Shown: positions 8,279 through 16,015, numbered from the stretch's first letter. The stretch is DNA of 29,091 nucleotides from Deltaproteobacteria bacterium UBA7527 (GCA_002478225.1 DLMV01000083.1:9449-38539); one strand, 5' to 3'. A program made the numbers and translations. The notes: generated by a model from the letters alone, not told the origin.

Positions 8279-9025
8279 TCACATATGGACCGGAATGGTT
8301 TCATCGGTCAGCAGATCGAAGATCTCCTTTGCTGCCGGGCTTGACCTGATCGCTGTCCTGCCCCGTGGTCTTGGATAATCTAAGTCAATGATCTTAACGA
8401 TTTTTGCGGGTCTTCCGGACAACACGATGACCCTGTCGCTCAGATAGACTGCTTCTTCAACGCTGTGAGTGACAAAGAGTATTGTCACCTTTCTTTCCTG
8501 CCAGATCTTCAGAAGAAAATCCTGAAGGGAGTTCCTTGTCGGGCCGTCAAGGGAGCTGAAGGGCTCATCCATCAGCAAAACCGCCGGATCATTGATGAGG
8601 GTCCTCGCGATGGCAACACGCTGCTGCATGCCGCCTGAAAGCTCAAAGGGATATTTGTCTTCAAACCCATCAAGGCCGAATGCCTTTATATAATCTCCGG
8701 CGGCGGATTTCCTGCGCCTTTTCTCCATCCCTTTTATTTCCAGTCCGAATTCCACGTTCTGCAGCGTCGTCCTCCACGGGAAGAGTGCGTATTCCTGGAA
8801 GACAAGGCCGACCATCTTATCGGGCCCGGTAAGATGGTTGTCGTCAATATAGATCTCACCTTCCGATGCCTTCTCCAGACCCGATATAATCTTGAGGATT
8901 GTTGTCTTGCCGCATCCGCTGGGGCCGATAATAGAGACGAATTGCCCGTGTTCGACGGTGAAGCTGATATCGCGGAAAACATCCACAGGAGCCGTCGACC
9001 TTGCGGGCATATATGTCTTGTTCAA
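8279..9025 (-). CDS. ABC transporter ATP-binding protein (SsuB/TauB/NrtD type)
   Basis: ATPase subunit of an importer of the nitrate/sulfonate/taurine class. Seen: Walker A GPSGCGKTT, Q-loop VFQEYALFPWRT, signature LSGGMQQRVAIARTL, Walker B VLLMDEPFSSLD, H-loop VTHSVEEA. The span given starts at TTG 9025. The true N-terminus is probably a few codons further up, because the frame upstream reads GLRVAGLNKTY, which matches the first beta strand of such ATPases. GAGGAGG at about 9051-9057 lies four bases before CTG 9046, whereas it is 25 bases from TTG 9025. A CTG start at 9046 would give 255 residues. The gene begins directly after the permease stop (9063) and is likely translated by coupling with it. 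Confidence 0.93.
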   Translation of the reverse strand: MNKTYMPARSTAPVDVFRDISFTVEHGQFVSIIGPSGCGKTTILKIISGLEKASEGEIYIDDNHLTGPDKMVGLVFQEYALFPWRTTLQNVEFGLEIKGMEKRRRKSAAGDYIKAFGLDGFEDKYPFELSGGMQQRVAIARTLINDPAVLLMDEPFSSLDGPTRNSLQDFLLKIWQERKVTILFVTHSVEEAVYLSDRVIVLSGRPAKIVKIIDLDYPRPRGRTAIRSSPAAKEIFDLLTDETIPVHM

Positions 9026-9062
9026 CCCTGCAACCCTTAAGCCCAGAGAACCTCCTCTATTG

Positions 9063-9821
9063 TCAATTCCATCTGACGATCCATGATTCCGCGTATCGCA
9101 GCAAAATGTTTATGACAAGTCCGGTCAGGCCGATAATAACCATACCTGCAAGTATCTCATCGGGTCTCTGAATGTCCCGGGCAACCATGATCATATACCC
9201 CAGTCCGTAACCGTTCTCAACGCTGACAAATTCCGCCGCAACCAGCGTCATCCAGGCCACGCCTACCCCGACCCTCATGCCGGTAAAGATTGAAGGTACA
9301 GAGCCTGGCACAAGGACCTTGAAGAATATGTCCTTGTCCGTTGCGTTTAAGGTGCGTGCCGCATCGATGAGTATCGGGCTTATCGAATGGACCCCTGAGG
9401 CGGTGTTGAGCAGTACAGGAAAGAAGGCGCCCAGGAATATAATGAAGGCAGCCGATCTGATCCCGATCCCGAACCACAGGATCGCTATCGGTACCCATGC
9501 GAGTGGAGGAATGGGGCGGACCATCTCTACAAGAGGGCTTACGAATTCACGCAGGCGCGTGGACCATCCCATGAGAATCCCCAGGGGCACGCCGGCGATG
9601 ACCGCTGCGGCAAATCCCAGGAGTACCCGGTAAAGGCTGTAAAGCAGGTGGTCGTGGAGCAGGTGTCCGGGAGGGACGCCGGTAAATATGATGTCCCATA
9701 AGGCAGCAATGATATTGAACGGCGACGGCAGCATGAAGTAAGGGATAATCCCGGACCAGGACAGGCACTGCCATATGGCGATCAGCACAAGGGGTGCGAT
9801 ATATATCCTGATACGTTTCAT
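9063..9821 (-). CDS. ABC transporter permease (SsuC/TauC type)
   Basis: 252-residue inner-membrane permease of the binding-protein-dependent family. Hydrophobic segments lie at about residues 7-24, 65-87, 100-140, 185-200 and 222-243. The cytoplasmic EAA loop that contacts the ATPase is DAARTLNATDKDIFFKVLVP, and PIPPLAWVPIAILWFGIG is a hallmark of SsuC/TauC/NrtB permeases. Its ATG overlaps the stop of the substrate-binding gene (ATGA, 9818-9821), so the two are translationally coupled. The cargo cannot be read from the permease. Confidence 0.93.
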   Translation of the reverse strand: MKRIRIYIAPLVLIAIWQCLSWSGIIPYFMLPSPFNIIAALWDIIFTGVPPGHLLHDHLLYSLYRVLLGFAAAVIAGVPLGILMGWSTRLREFVSPLVEMVRPIPPLAWVPIAILWFGIGIRSAAFIIFLGAFFPVLLNTASGVHSISPILIDAARTLNATDKDIFFKVLVPGSVPSIFTGMRVGVGVAWMTLVAAEFVSVENGYGLGYMIMVARDIQRPDEILAGMVIIGLTGLVINILLRYAESWIVRWN

Positions 9822-10828
9822 TTCCCGACAACTGATCTCAGAATCTCATCATGAAAAAAACTATCTATGAACGCATATGGATCGGAGACCTTTACATAGC
9901 CAAGTCTTGTGAGGAAACGAACATATTCAACAGCATGGCGGGCATTAAGATCATACGTATATTCCGTGTATTCAATGGCGGCCTGTATCGTTTCATGATC
10001 CATTCCGGTGTATCTGGCCCCAATGTTGATTGCCTCTTCTTTATGGGTATGGATATAATCCGTTGCCCTGACATGGGCGCGTACAATGCGTTTGGCCTGA
10101 TCTTTGTGTTTGTTGAAAAATCGCGAATCGACAACCAGAACACAGCAGGGGTGCCCTTTCCAGATATCGGCGGAGCCAAGCAATATCCGACCTATACCCA
10201 TCGTAACGGATTTGGCTACGTATGGTTCCCACGCAATAAAGGCATCGATCCGTGAGGTTTTCAGTGCGCTTATCATTTCAGGTGGTCTTAAGACAACGAT
10301 ATTGACGCTTTTTATTGCAATATGATGGTCTGACAGGGCTTTTTGAATGAGAAACTCCTGCATCTGCGCATATCCCGGAACAGCAACGGTCTTGCCGATG
10401 AGGCCGGAAATGTCCGTGATCGGCGAATCTTTCCTCACCACGATCGCCGAACCTTCCCCGTTTGCCTGGGCGAGGACAACCACCCTTGCCGTTCCATTTG
10501 CCATGGCCGTTATTACCGGGGCCTCCCCGAGGTATCCAACGTCAAGGCAGCCGGCGGCAAAGGCATTCATCATTTCCGGGCCGGCCTTGAAGATGCCTTC
10601 AATCTTTACTTTAAGGCCTTCCTGTTCGAAAAAACCTTTTTCCAATGCTATAAACGCGGCAAGGCCATGCATGTCGTTTTGGAGATATGCCAACCTGACC
10701 GGTCTATTTGCGTCATTACCGGAGGCCGGCGGGATTATTATGAGGGCGATGCAGATGATCACCAGATATTGCAAGACAAGTCTTTTCAGTCGAATGGCCA
10801 CCGAAACACTCTCTTTGATATTTTGCAC
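9818..10828 (-). CDS. ABC transporter substrate-binding protein (SsuA/NrtA/NMT1-like)
   Basis: 336-residue periplasmic binding protein of the SsuA/NrtA/THI5 group. A basic stretch then a hydrophobic core (LVLQYLVIICIALIII) ending PPASG forms the signal peptide to about residue 37. The mature part has family features: VRLAYLQNDMHGLAAFIALE, KGFFEQEGLKVKI, FAAGCLDVGYLGEAP, DISGLIGKTVAVPG and DAFIAWEPYVA. GTG 10828 starts the frame with no clear ribosome site; GTG 10801 is an alternative that keeps the signal peptide. The nearest ATG (10830) is out of frame. Substrates of this fold include sulfonates, nitrate, bicarbonate and pyrimidine precursors, and nothing in the context selects one. First gene of the three-gene importer operon. 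Confidence 0.9.
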   Translation of the reverse strand: MQNIKESVSVAIRLKRLVLQYLVIICIALIIIPPASGNDANRPVRLAYLQNDMHGLAAFIALEKGFFEQEGLKVKIEGIFKAGPEMMNAFAAGCLDVGYLGEAPVITAMANGTARVVVLAQANGEGSAIVVRKDSPITDISGLIGKTVAVPGYAQMQEFLIQKALSDHHIAIKSVNIVVLRPPEMISALKTSRIDAFIAWEPYVAKSVTMGIGRILLGSADIWKGHPCCVLVVDSRFFNKHKDQAKRIVRAHVRATDYIHTHKEEAINIGARYTGMDHETIQAAIEYTEYTYDLNARHAVEYVRFLTRLGYVKVSDPYAFIDSFFHDEILRSVVGK

Positions 10829-10927
10829 ATGTGCGCGAAAACGTCAACTCATTTCATTTTTCTGCCGGTGATATTTGTTCGTTTTATCGGTGATTTTTTT
10901 CACTTTTTTTGGTATACTTGAAAATCA

Positions 10928-11058
10928 GCTCATGGCTGACGGCTCATAGCTCAAAGCAACAACGAGAACCGAATAGGCAATATACGAAAAAATATTTTGT
11001 TGCCAACCCTCTACTGCTTATTTTGTTTGACTTTTGCTATCAGCCATGAGCCATGAAC
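10928..11058. repeat. Inverted 7-base repeat arrays (GCTCATG type)
   Basis: The left arm (10928-10955) has four contiguous units beginning GCT, such as GCTCATG and GCTGACG. The right arm (11038-11058) has three units in opposite orientation (complement GTTCATG, GCTCATG, GCTGATA). About 82 bases separate the arms, holding a further GGCAA/TTGCC pair. The structure lies between the divergent ABC operon and the small lysine-rich gene, ending 27 bases before that gene. Confidence 0.7.
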
Positions 11059-11085
11059 TATCAAATACCTTCACAGGAGGTAATT

Positions 11086-11184
11086 ATGGCGGAAAAGAAT
11101 AAGCAGAAAAGGGAGACGAAAAAAGCCCCGCAAAAGACCTTGAAGGAAAAGAGAAAAGAAAAACTCGAAAAGAAGAACAAATAG
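11086..11184 (+). CDS. Small lysine-rich protein, 32 residues
   Basis: An ATG at 11086 follows ACAGGAGGTAATT, one of the strongest ribosome sites in the window, and opens a 32-codon frame ending TAG at 11182. The product begins MAEKNKQKRETKKAP and continues almost wholly with Lys, Arg, Glu and Gln. There is no hydrophobic core, Cys or signal peptide, and nearly half the residues are basic. It should be a soluble, probably disordered or single-helix, strongly basic peptide. It lies 26 bases upstream of adk with the same orientation and is likely co-transcribed with it. I do not recognise a family. Binding to RNA or ribosomes is a guess from its charge only. Confidence 0.72.
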   Translation: MAEKNKQKRETKKAPQKTLKEKRKEKLEKKNK

Positions 11185-11210
11185 TATTTCTAATCCAAGG
11201 AGGATGCAAC

Positions 11211-11858
11211 ATGAGAATCGTGCTATTGGGAGCCCCTGGGGCCGGAAAAGGCACAGTGGCAAAGATGCTGACGGATTATGATGGTTCGGTACAGATCTCG
11301 ACGGGAGATATCCTGCGAAACGCTGTCAAGGCGGGAAGCGAGCTTGGCAAAAAGGCACAGGGATTTATGGAGAGGGGCGAGCTTGTCCCTGACGACCTCA
11401 TAATGGATATCATGGAAGGAAGGCTGCAGGAGCCGGATTGCGCAAAGGGCTTCCTCCTCGACGGTTTTCCGAGAACGATCCCGCAGGCCGAGGCGCTGAA
11501 GAAATTACTGTCAAAGATCGATCTTAAGCTCGACAGGGTTATCAACCTTGACGTTCCTAAGGATGTCATACTGGACAGGCTGACGACCCGGAGGACCTGC
11601 TCCAACCCTGATTGTCAGGAGATCTATAATATCAAGAGCAAGCCGCCGAAACCGGACGGAACCTGCCTGAAATGCGGATCACCTGCTGTTCAGCGCGCTG
11701 ATGAGACGGTGGAAGCCATCACGAAGCGCCTTGAGACATACAACGAAAAGACCGCTCCCCTCATCGATTTCTACAAGAAGGAAGGTCTCGTGACAACCAT
11801 CAGTTCATTGAGCAGCGAAGAGATCGTCAATCAGATAAAGAAAGCGGTGAAGAAATAA
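11211..11858 (+). CDS. adk: Adenylate kinase, zinc-lid type
   Basis: 215-residue adenylate kinase, converting ATP plus AMP into two ADP in the cytoplasm. Seen: P-loop GAPGAGKGT (7-15), AMP-binding STGDILR, GFLLDGFPRT, LDRLTTRR leading into a long LID, and Arg/Asp residues QRADE. The LID carries four cysteines at 130, 135, 152 and 155 (CSNPDC and CLKC), the zinc-binding form found in many Gram-positive and deltaproteobacterial enzymes. AAGGAGG lies eight bases before ATG 11211. Preceded by the 32-residue gene and followed after seven bases by a 7-base repeat structure. Confidence 0.97.
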   Translation: MRIVLLGAPGAGKGTVAKMLTDYDGSVQISTGDILRNAVKAGSELGKKAQGFMERGELVPDDLIMDIMEGRLQEPDCAKGFLLDGFPRTIPQAEALKKLLSKIDLKLDRVINLDVPKDVILDRLTTRRTCSNPDCQEIYNIKSKPPKPDGTCLKCGSPAVQRADETVEAITKRLETYNEKTAPLIDFYKKEGLVTTISSLSSEEIVNQIKKAVKK

Positions 11859-11864
11859 GATACA

Positions 11865-11989
11865 GGTGATAGGTCGTGGGTGATGGGTGATGGGAAAAAA
11901 AGGGGTCCCGGATCCCAGAGGAATCCTTTTTCTCGATCCCCCTATCACCTATGACCCATGACCTATCACCTATGACCTATAACCTATAA
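11865..11989. repeat. Inverted 7-base repeat arrays (TGATAGG type)
   Basis: The clearest member of the family. Left arm: four exact 7-base units at 11867-11894, consensus T-G/C-A-T-A/G-GG. Right arm: seven exact units at 11941-11989 in opposite orientation, for example CCTATCA and CCTATGA. A 46-base non-repetitive centre lies between. It begins seven bases after the adk stop and ends 12 bases before the next ATG, so it fills nearly the whole gap. A transcript could fold into a long imperfect hairpin and might terminate adk. Confidence 0.8.
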
Positions 11990-12001
11990 CCCTTTTTATC
12001 C

Positions 12002-12820
12002 ATGCAATTCGGTTTTTCTACATATTTCTGCATGCGCAAACCCATCGGGCAGATCGTCAAAGAACTCGTCAAAAGGGGGGTCAGGACGGTCGAATTATCC
12101 TATGAGCTTCCCCATGTCCTGAGCATGGATGAAACGTTCATAGCGCAGGTCAAAGAACTCCGGGGGAACGGCGTGGCGTTCTCCATGCACGGCCCTTTCT
12201 TCGAGATCAACCTCGGAAGCTATATCGATGAGGTAAGAAAGGTATCGAAAGAGCGGAATAAAAACGCTGTCGTCATGGCTGCGAAGATCGGCTGCGACCC
12301 TCTCGTTGTCCACCCCGGCTATTCCTTCATGACAAATAGGGTGAGGCAGCTGGAGGAACAGCTCAGGTTATCATTTATCGAGGATCTGCGGGAGATCATC
12401 GCCTTTGCACATCACCAGGGAGTAAGGATCGCCCTCGAGAATGTCCACATGCCCTATTTCTTTTTCTGTGACCTCAAGGAATTCCCGGAATTGCAGCGGC
12501 TGGCGCCCGGCATAGGCATGGCCCTGGACCTGGGCCATGCCTATCTTGCAAAGCGAGCTAATGGTTCTGAGGACCCCGAAGGCGAGATCCTGACCGATAT
12601 ACACACTATCGGCATTGAGAACATCCTGCACGTCCATCTCCACAACAATGCGGGCGAGAAGGATGAGCACCTGTTCCTCGAAGGGGACATCGATATGAAT
12701 AGGCTCATCAGCGGCCTCAAGGACCTTGGTTATGACAGAAAGGTCATTGTCGAGAGCTTTGAGATAGAGGAACGCGGCATCGAACCTGTGCTTGAAAGGC
12801 TCAAGGCCATCTCTATTTAA
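12002..12820 (+). CDS. Sugar phosphate isomerase/epimerase-like TIM-barrel protein
   Basis: 272-residue protein of the xylose-isomerase-like TIM-barrel family (AP endonuclease 2 superfamily). Features: N-terminal FGFSTYFCMRKP strand, SMHGPFFEINLGS, VVHPGYSF, IALENVHMPYF with a metal-type Glu, ALDLGHAYLAK (Asp and His), HVHLHNNAGEKDEHLFLEGD, and a final VIVESFEI Glu. The conserved His, Glu and Asp residues suggest an active divalent-metal site. Members include epimerases, isomerases and endonuclease IV, and no specific substrate can be assigned. ATG 12002 has no ribosome site; the right arm of the 7-base repeat ends 12 bases upstream. Translation may depend on read-through from adk or on an unseen mechanism. 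Confidence 0.88.
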   Translation: MQFGFSTYFCMRKPIGQIVKELVKRGVRTVELSYELPHVLSMDETFIAQVKELRGNGVAFSMHGPFFEINLGSYIDEVRKVSKERNKNAVVMAAKIGCDPLVVHPGYSFMTNRVRQLEEQLRLSFIEDLREIIAFAHHQGVRIALENVHMPYFFFCDLKEFPELQRLAPGIGMALDLGHAYLAKRANGSEDPEGEILTDIHTIGIENILHVHLHNNAGEKDEHLFLEGDIDMNRLISGLKDLGYDRKVIVESFEIEERGIEPVLERLKAISI

Positions 12821-12837
12821 CCCCGGATCTCCATAAT

Positions 12838-12894
12838 GTAAAAAGTGAAATGTAAAATGTTCAAACCTTTCGCCTTTCTCATTTTACCTTTTAC
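12838..12894. repeat. Inverted 7-base repeat arrays (GTAAAAT type)
   Basis: The left arm (12838-12865) has four contiguous 7-base units starting GT, such as GTAAAAA and GTAAAAT. The right arm (12874-12894) has three units in opposite orientation (ATTTTAC, CTTTTAC and a variant). Only eight bases separate the arms, so the RNA hairpin would be AU-rich. It begins 18 bases after the TIM-barrel gene stop. Confidence 0.65.
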
Positions 12895-12943
12895 TTTGTC
12901 AGCTATGACCTGTATTGCCCGCCGAACGGCTTTTTTTAAATCT

Positions 12944-12964
12944 CGATATACGATATACGTTAGT
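12944..12964. repeat. 7-base repeat array (CGATATA type)
   Basis: Two identical CGATATA units at 12944-12957 followed by CGTTAGT at 12958-12964, without spacing. It lies 20 bases beyond the stop of the minus-strand AEC transporter gene. The words match those of the 8102-8129 array in composition. Confidence 0.5.
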
Positions 12965-12983
12965 TTATCGTGTTGGTCTGCAA

Positions 12984-13892
12984 TTACTGCAATACCGATG
13001 CCCAGAAGATGAACGTCAGGGGGGATGCAAGGGTCGACAGGGTAACAGCCCCTGAGGCAATATCGGTGTCGCCGCCGATCTCACGAGCCAGAATGTATGA
13101 TGTGGTAGCGGTGGGAGTCGCAAGGAGTATGATGCCGGGGAGCATCTCTTTAAAGGGAACACCTAAAAGCTTACAGATCAAAAGCGAGCACGCCGGCAGC
13201 ACAACGAGCTTGAGGAACGAGATAGTGCCTGAAAGGGCGAAGGACTTTTGGATCGTGCCTATGGTAATTGACGCGCCGATGATAATGAGCGCCATAGGGA
13301 GAGCAATATTTGCTATAATACCCATGCTTCTCAAAAGAACGCCCGGCATGGATATCTTGAGGTAAAGGACGGCGATGCCGCAGAACGTGGCAACAATGAC
13401 CGGCGTCTTGATGACCGGCAGAAATGCTTTGAGGATGTTCTTATGATGATGCTGTGTCCAGGAAAGCACTGCTATCGCAAGGGTGTTGTTAACAAGGATG
13501 AGAAAACCGATAAGGATGCTGCCCCTTTTCAACCCTTCCTCGCCAAGCATATAGAAGAGAACGGCTAAGCCGATGTAAGAAACATTCCCATGAAATGTCG
13601 TCTGAACGAAACTGCCAAGCCTGCCCTGCCTTAGACCAATCGTGAGTCCGGCAATGAGAGATACGCACAGTACTATGATCGTCGGGAGTATGACCGAAAA
13701 GATATGGGTCAGCTCCACGTCCCCGGGATTCGATTTGACGATCCCGGTAAAGATCAGGACCGGAAGCGGGAAGAGAAATACGAACCTGTTCATCTCCTGT
13801 ATGAAATGCTCCTTGAGGAAGCCTTTTCTCTGGATAATGTATCCGAAGGCAATGATCAGAAATATAGGTATTATCGTTTCAACGACGGCCAT
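12984..13892 (-). CDS. AEC (auxin efflux carrier) family transporter
   Basis: 302-residue integral membrane protein with about ten hydrophobic segments, of the auxin efflux carrier/PIN-like family (PF03547). N-terminal VVETIIPIFLIIAFGYIIQR and FVFLFPLPVLIFTGI open the first half. The FHGNVSYIGLAVLF motif is the family's Asn-containing crossover helix. The C-terminal half contains LPMALIIIGASI and ATPTATTSYILAREIGGD. Bacterial members export or take up organic acids such as malate or malonate, and the substrate here is unknown. ATG 13892 lacks a clear ribosome site; the left arm of a CGTGAGG-type repeat begins 25 bases upstream. It is flanked by repeat arrays on both sides. Confidence 0.9.
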   Translation of the reverse strand: MAVVETIIPIFLIIAFGYIIQRKGFLKEHFIQEMNRFVFLFPLPVLIFTGIVKSNPGDVELTHIFSVILPTIIVLCVSLIAGLTIGLRQGRLGSFVQTTFHGNVSYIGLAVLFYMLGEEGLKRGSILIGFLILVNNTLAIAVLSWTQHHHKNILKAFLPVIKTPVIVATFCGIAVLYLKISMPGVLLRSMGIIANIALPMALIIIGASITIGTIQKSFALSGTISFLKLVVLPACSLLICKLLGVPFKEMLPGIILLATPTATTSYILAREIGGDTDIASGAVTLSTLASPLTFIFWASVLQ

Positions 13893-13916
13893 AAACGCAG
13901 CTCACAACGGAACACC

Positions 13917-13972
13917 CGTGAGGCGTAATTCGCTGCCTTTTTCCCCTTACGCCTTACGATCCACGACTAACG
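13917..13972. repeat. Inverted 7-base repeat arrays (CGTAAGG type)
   Basis: The left arm (13917-13937) has CGTGAGG, then CGTAATT and a decayed third unit. The right arm (13945-13972) has four exact units in opposite orientation, complement words CGTAAGG twice, CGTGGAT and CGTTAGT. Seven bases separate the arms. The same word family recurs at 19428 and 21844. Confidence 0.7.
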
Positions 13973-14075
13973 GACTCATGTACTACTTATCATGTCAGCC
14001 GTTTGCATGCAACAGGATTGTGGTAGGGTAAAAGCGTTCACAATGCAGAACGCCATCGAAGCAGGATCGTTCATA

Positions 14076-14101
14076 TTTTCTTGACGAAATCATCAAGAAA
14101 A
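14076..14101. promoter_or_regulatory. Candidate operator over the acyl-CoA synthetase promoter
   Basis: Perfect 9-base inverted repeat: TTTTCTTGA (14076-14084) and TCAAGAAAA (14093-14101) with an 8-base centre. It overlaps the -35 box and fills the spacer of the candidate promoter, the usual place for a repressor site. Its inner half-site TCTTGA recurs in the palindrome at 14221. Confidence 0.45.
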
Positions 14102-14110
14102 AGATATAAA
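14081..14110 (+). promoter_or_regulatory. Candidate sigma-70 promoter upstream of the acyl-CoA synthetase
   Basis: TTGACG (14081-14086), 18-base spacer, TATAAA (14105-14110). Five of six bases match in each box. The transcript would carry a leader of about 275 bases before ATG 14392. Confidence 0.45.
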
Positions 14111-14220
14111 AAAAGCAGGGTTATAGTCGGGGCAAGCGCGTAACCGGTCAACAAAGCAACATAGCCGGATCCTTCAGCGCCTACCACTACGACTTGACAA
14201 AGAAAAAGCGGACAGACAAC

Positions 14221-14236
14221 GTCTTGACATCAAGAC
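14221..14236. promoter_or_regulatory. 16-base palindrome, candidate operator
   Basis: GTCTTGA, two bases CA, then TCAAGAC: a perfect palindrome of 7-base arms. It shares the TCTTGA/TCAAGA half-site with the inverted repeat at 14076-14101, and the two centres are 140 bases apart. Such pairs suit a dimeric regulator that loops DNA. No regulator gene is in the window. Confidence 0.4.
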
Positions 14237-14391
14237 AACATGAGTGTGCACGGGCGCATTAGCTCGCCTGGACCGAATGATAGGTCCTGTCGATAATGCT
14301 TGCAGAATAAGGCGTCTCAGAAGGTTTATAGCCTTCCGGCACCTGTGGGGTAAAGGTAGTTTATTAAAAAAATATTTGAGGAGGATGTACC

Positions 14392-15999
14392 ATGAAGAAC
14401 GGTCACTGGATGACGGCGAAAGACGTGGTTAGGGTCAACGCAAAGAAGTACCCTAACAAGATCGGATGCAAGGACCTGTACAAGGAGTATACCTTCAAGC
14501 AGTGGAATGAGCGTTCATGCAGGCTTGCGAACGCCCTTGCGGACCTGGGTTTGAAGAAAGGTGAGAGGTTTGCGGTCCTTGCTTACAACTGTGTTGAGTG
14601 GATGGAGATCTATACAGCGGCGGCGAAAGGCGGCTTTATCTGTGTTCCTCTTATGTTCAGACTTGCAGCGGCTGAGATGGAATACATCATCAATCATTGC
14701 GAGGCGAAGATCTTTATCGTACAGTCCGGCAAAGATCCGGCAGACGGAAAAGAATTTCCCTGGATCGAGCAGGTTAACGGGATGAAGAAGAACATCCCTA
14801 CGGTACAAAAGTATATCAATTTTGCCGTGGACAGCCCATCCTACGATGGTTATATCAACTACGAACAGATACTCGCGAAGGCGAGCCCGGAAGAGCCTGC
14901 GACGGTTGTTGACGCTGATGACCCATGGGTGATCATGTATACCGGCGGGACAACAGGCAAGCCGAAAGGTGTTGTGAAGAGCCACCTCAACCTCTTTGCC
15001 CAGTACTTCATCATGATCTATGAACACCAGTTCAACTATGATGACTGCAACCTTCTTGTCATGCCATGCTGCCACGTCAACTCGCTTTTCTATTCATTCG
15101 TGGCAACCTGGGTAGGCGGCACGGTCATGTGCTACAATATGGTCAGCTTTAACCCGGAGAACCTCCTGAAGACCTTCCAGGACCACAAGGTAACCTTTAC
15201 TTCATTGGTACCGACGCACTACATCATGATGCTCGCGCTTCCAGACGAGGTAAAGGCCAAATATGACCTGAGCAGCGTGAAAAAGCTCCTCATCTCTTCG
15301 GCGCCCGCAAGAAGGGATACGAAGCTCGGCGTATTGAAGATGTTCCCAAACTCTGAGCTGAATGAGGCATATGGCTCGACAGAGGCAGGCATCGTTACCG
15401 TTCTGAAGCCCAATGAACAGCTTACGAAGCTTGGCTCCTGCGGACGTGAGGTTATCGGGACTGATGAGATCAGGTTCTATGATGAAGATGGCAACCTCAT
15501 TACGCAGCCGAACGTTGTTGGAGAGCTCTATTCAAGAAGCTCGATGCTTTTCGAAGAATACTGGAAAGAACCCGAGAAGACAAGGGCAGCCATGAAAGGC
15601 GAATACTTCAGCGCAGGCGACATGGGATACAGGGATGAGGACGGTTACATCTTCCTCGTCGACAGAAAGGCGAACATGATCATCTCGGGCGGCGAGAACA
15701 TCTTCCCATCGGAGGTGGAGAATGTTGTCGGTAGTCACGAGAAGGTAAAAGACGTTGCGGTCATCGGCGTACCGCATGAGAAGTGGGGCGAACAGGTAAC
15801 GGCAGTCGTCGTATTGCATGAGGGCCAGACGATGAAACCTGAAGAGGTCAGCGCATGGTGTAAAGGAAAGATCGCGGGCTTCAAGGTTCCGAAAAACGTT
15901 ATCTTTATTAAAGACGAAGAGATGCCGAGATCCGGCGCCGGCAAGATCCTCCACAGGATCCTGAGGGAAAGATACGGAAAATGGAGCGATCACCAGTAA
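14392..15999 (+). CDS. Acyl-CoA synthetase (AMP-forming, long/medium-chain type)
   Basis: 535-residue member of the ANL superfamily, activating a carboxylic acid to its CoA thioester through an acyl-adenylate. Seen: P-loop MYTGGTTGKPKGV at about 183-195, VMPCCHVNSLFY (A4 region), LISSAPARR, NEAYGSTEAG (A5), the A7/A8 stretch FSAGDMGYRDEDGY, VDRKANMIISGGENIFPSE, and the catalytic lysine Lys518 in PRSGAGKILHR (A10). Closest in style to fatty-acyl-CoA ligases, but aromatic or branched acids cannot be excluded. A strong GAGGAGG precedes ATG 14392. Monocistronic: it has its own regulatory region and ends at a strong terminator 17 bases later. Confidence 0.93.
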   Translation: MKNGHWMTAKDVVRVNAKKYPNKIGCKDLYKEYTFKQWNERSCRLANALADLGLKKGERFAVLAYNCVEWMEIYTAAAKGGFICVPLMFRLAAAEMEYIINHCEAKIFIVQSGKDPADGKEFPWIEQVNGMKKNIPTVQKYINFAVDSPSYDGYINYEQILAKASPEEPATVVDADDPWVIMYTGGTTGKPKGVVKSHLNLFAQYFIMIYEHQFNYDDCNLLVMPCCHVNSLFYSFVATWVGGTVMCYNMVSFNPENLLKTFQDHKVTFTSLVPTHYIMMLALPDEVKAKYDLSSVKKLLISSAPARRDTKLGVLKMFPNSELNEAYGSTEAGIVTVLKPNEQLTKLGSCGREVIGTDEIRFYDEDGNLITQPNVVGELYSRSSMLFEEYWKEPEKTRAAMKGEYFSAGDMGYRDEDGYIFLVDRKANMIISGGENIFPSEVENVVGSHEKVKDVAVIGVPHEKWGEQVTAVVVLHEGQTMKPEEVSAWCKGKIAGFKVPKNVIFIKDEEMPRSGAGKILHRILRERYGKWSDHQ

Positions 16000-16015
16000 G
16001 ATAACTGATGCAAAA

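Larger units (their letters stand above)
13893..14391. other. 499-base non-coding region before the acyl-CoA synthetase
   Basis: No convincing gene is present. It holds, in order, the inverted 7-base repeats at 13917-13972, a promoter-like pair at 14081-14110 overlapped by an inverted repeat, a 16-base palindrome at 14221-14236, and then a GC-richer leader ending in GAGGAGG before ATG 14392. A tRNA-like beginning near 14252 has no matching 3' half. A leader of about 275 bases would follow the 14105 box, long enough for an RNA regulator, but I see no known riboswitch. Confidence 0.6.

Noticed and set aside
10928..11058. Insertion sequence ends
   Set aside because: The arms are inverted but built from 7-base units, the 82-base interior encodes nothing, and no transposase or target duplication is seen.
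11865..11989. CRISPR array
   Set aside because: Units are 7 bases with no spacers, arms are inverted to each other, and no cas genes are present.
14252..14345. tRNA-like beginning (GGGCGCATTAGCTCG) in the region before the acyl-CoA synthetase
   Set aside because: No T-arm GTTCGAATC element and no 3' acceptor strand complementary to the 5' end follow at tRNA distance. No anticodon stem could be built.
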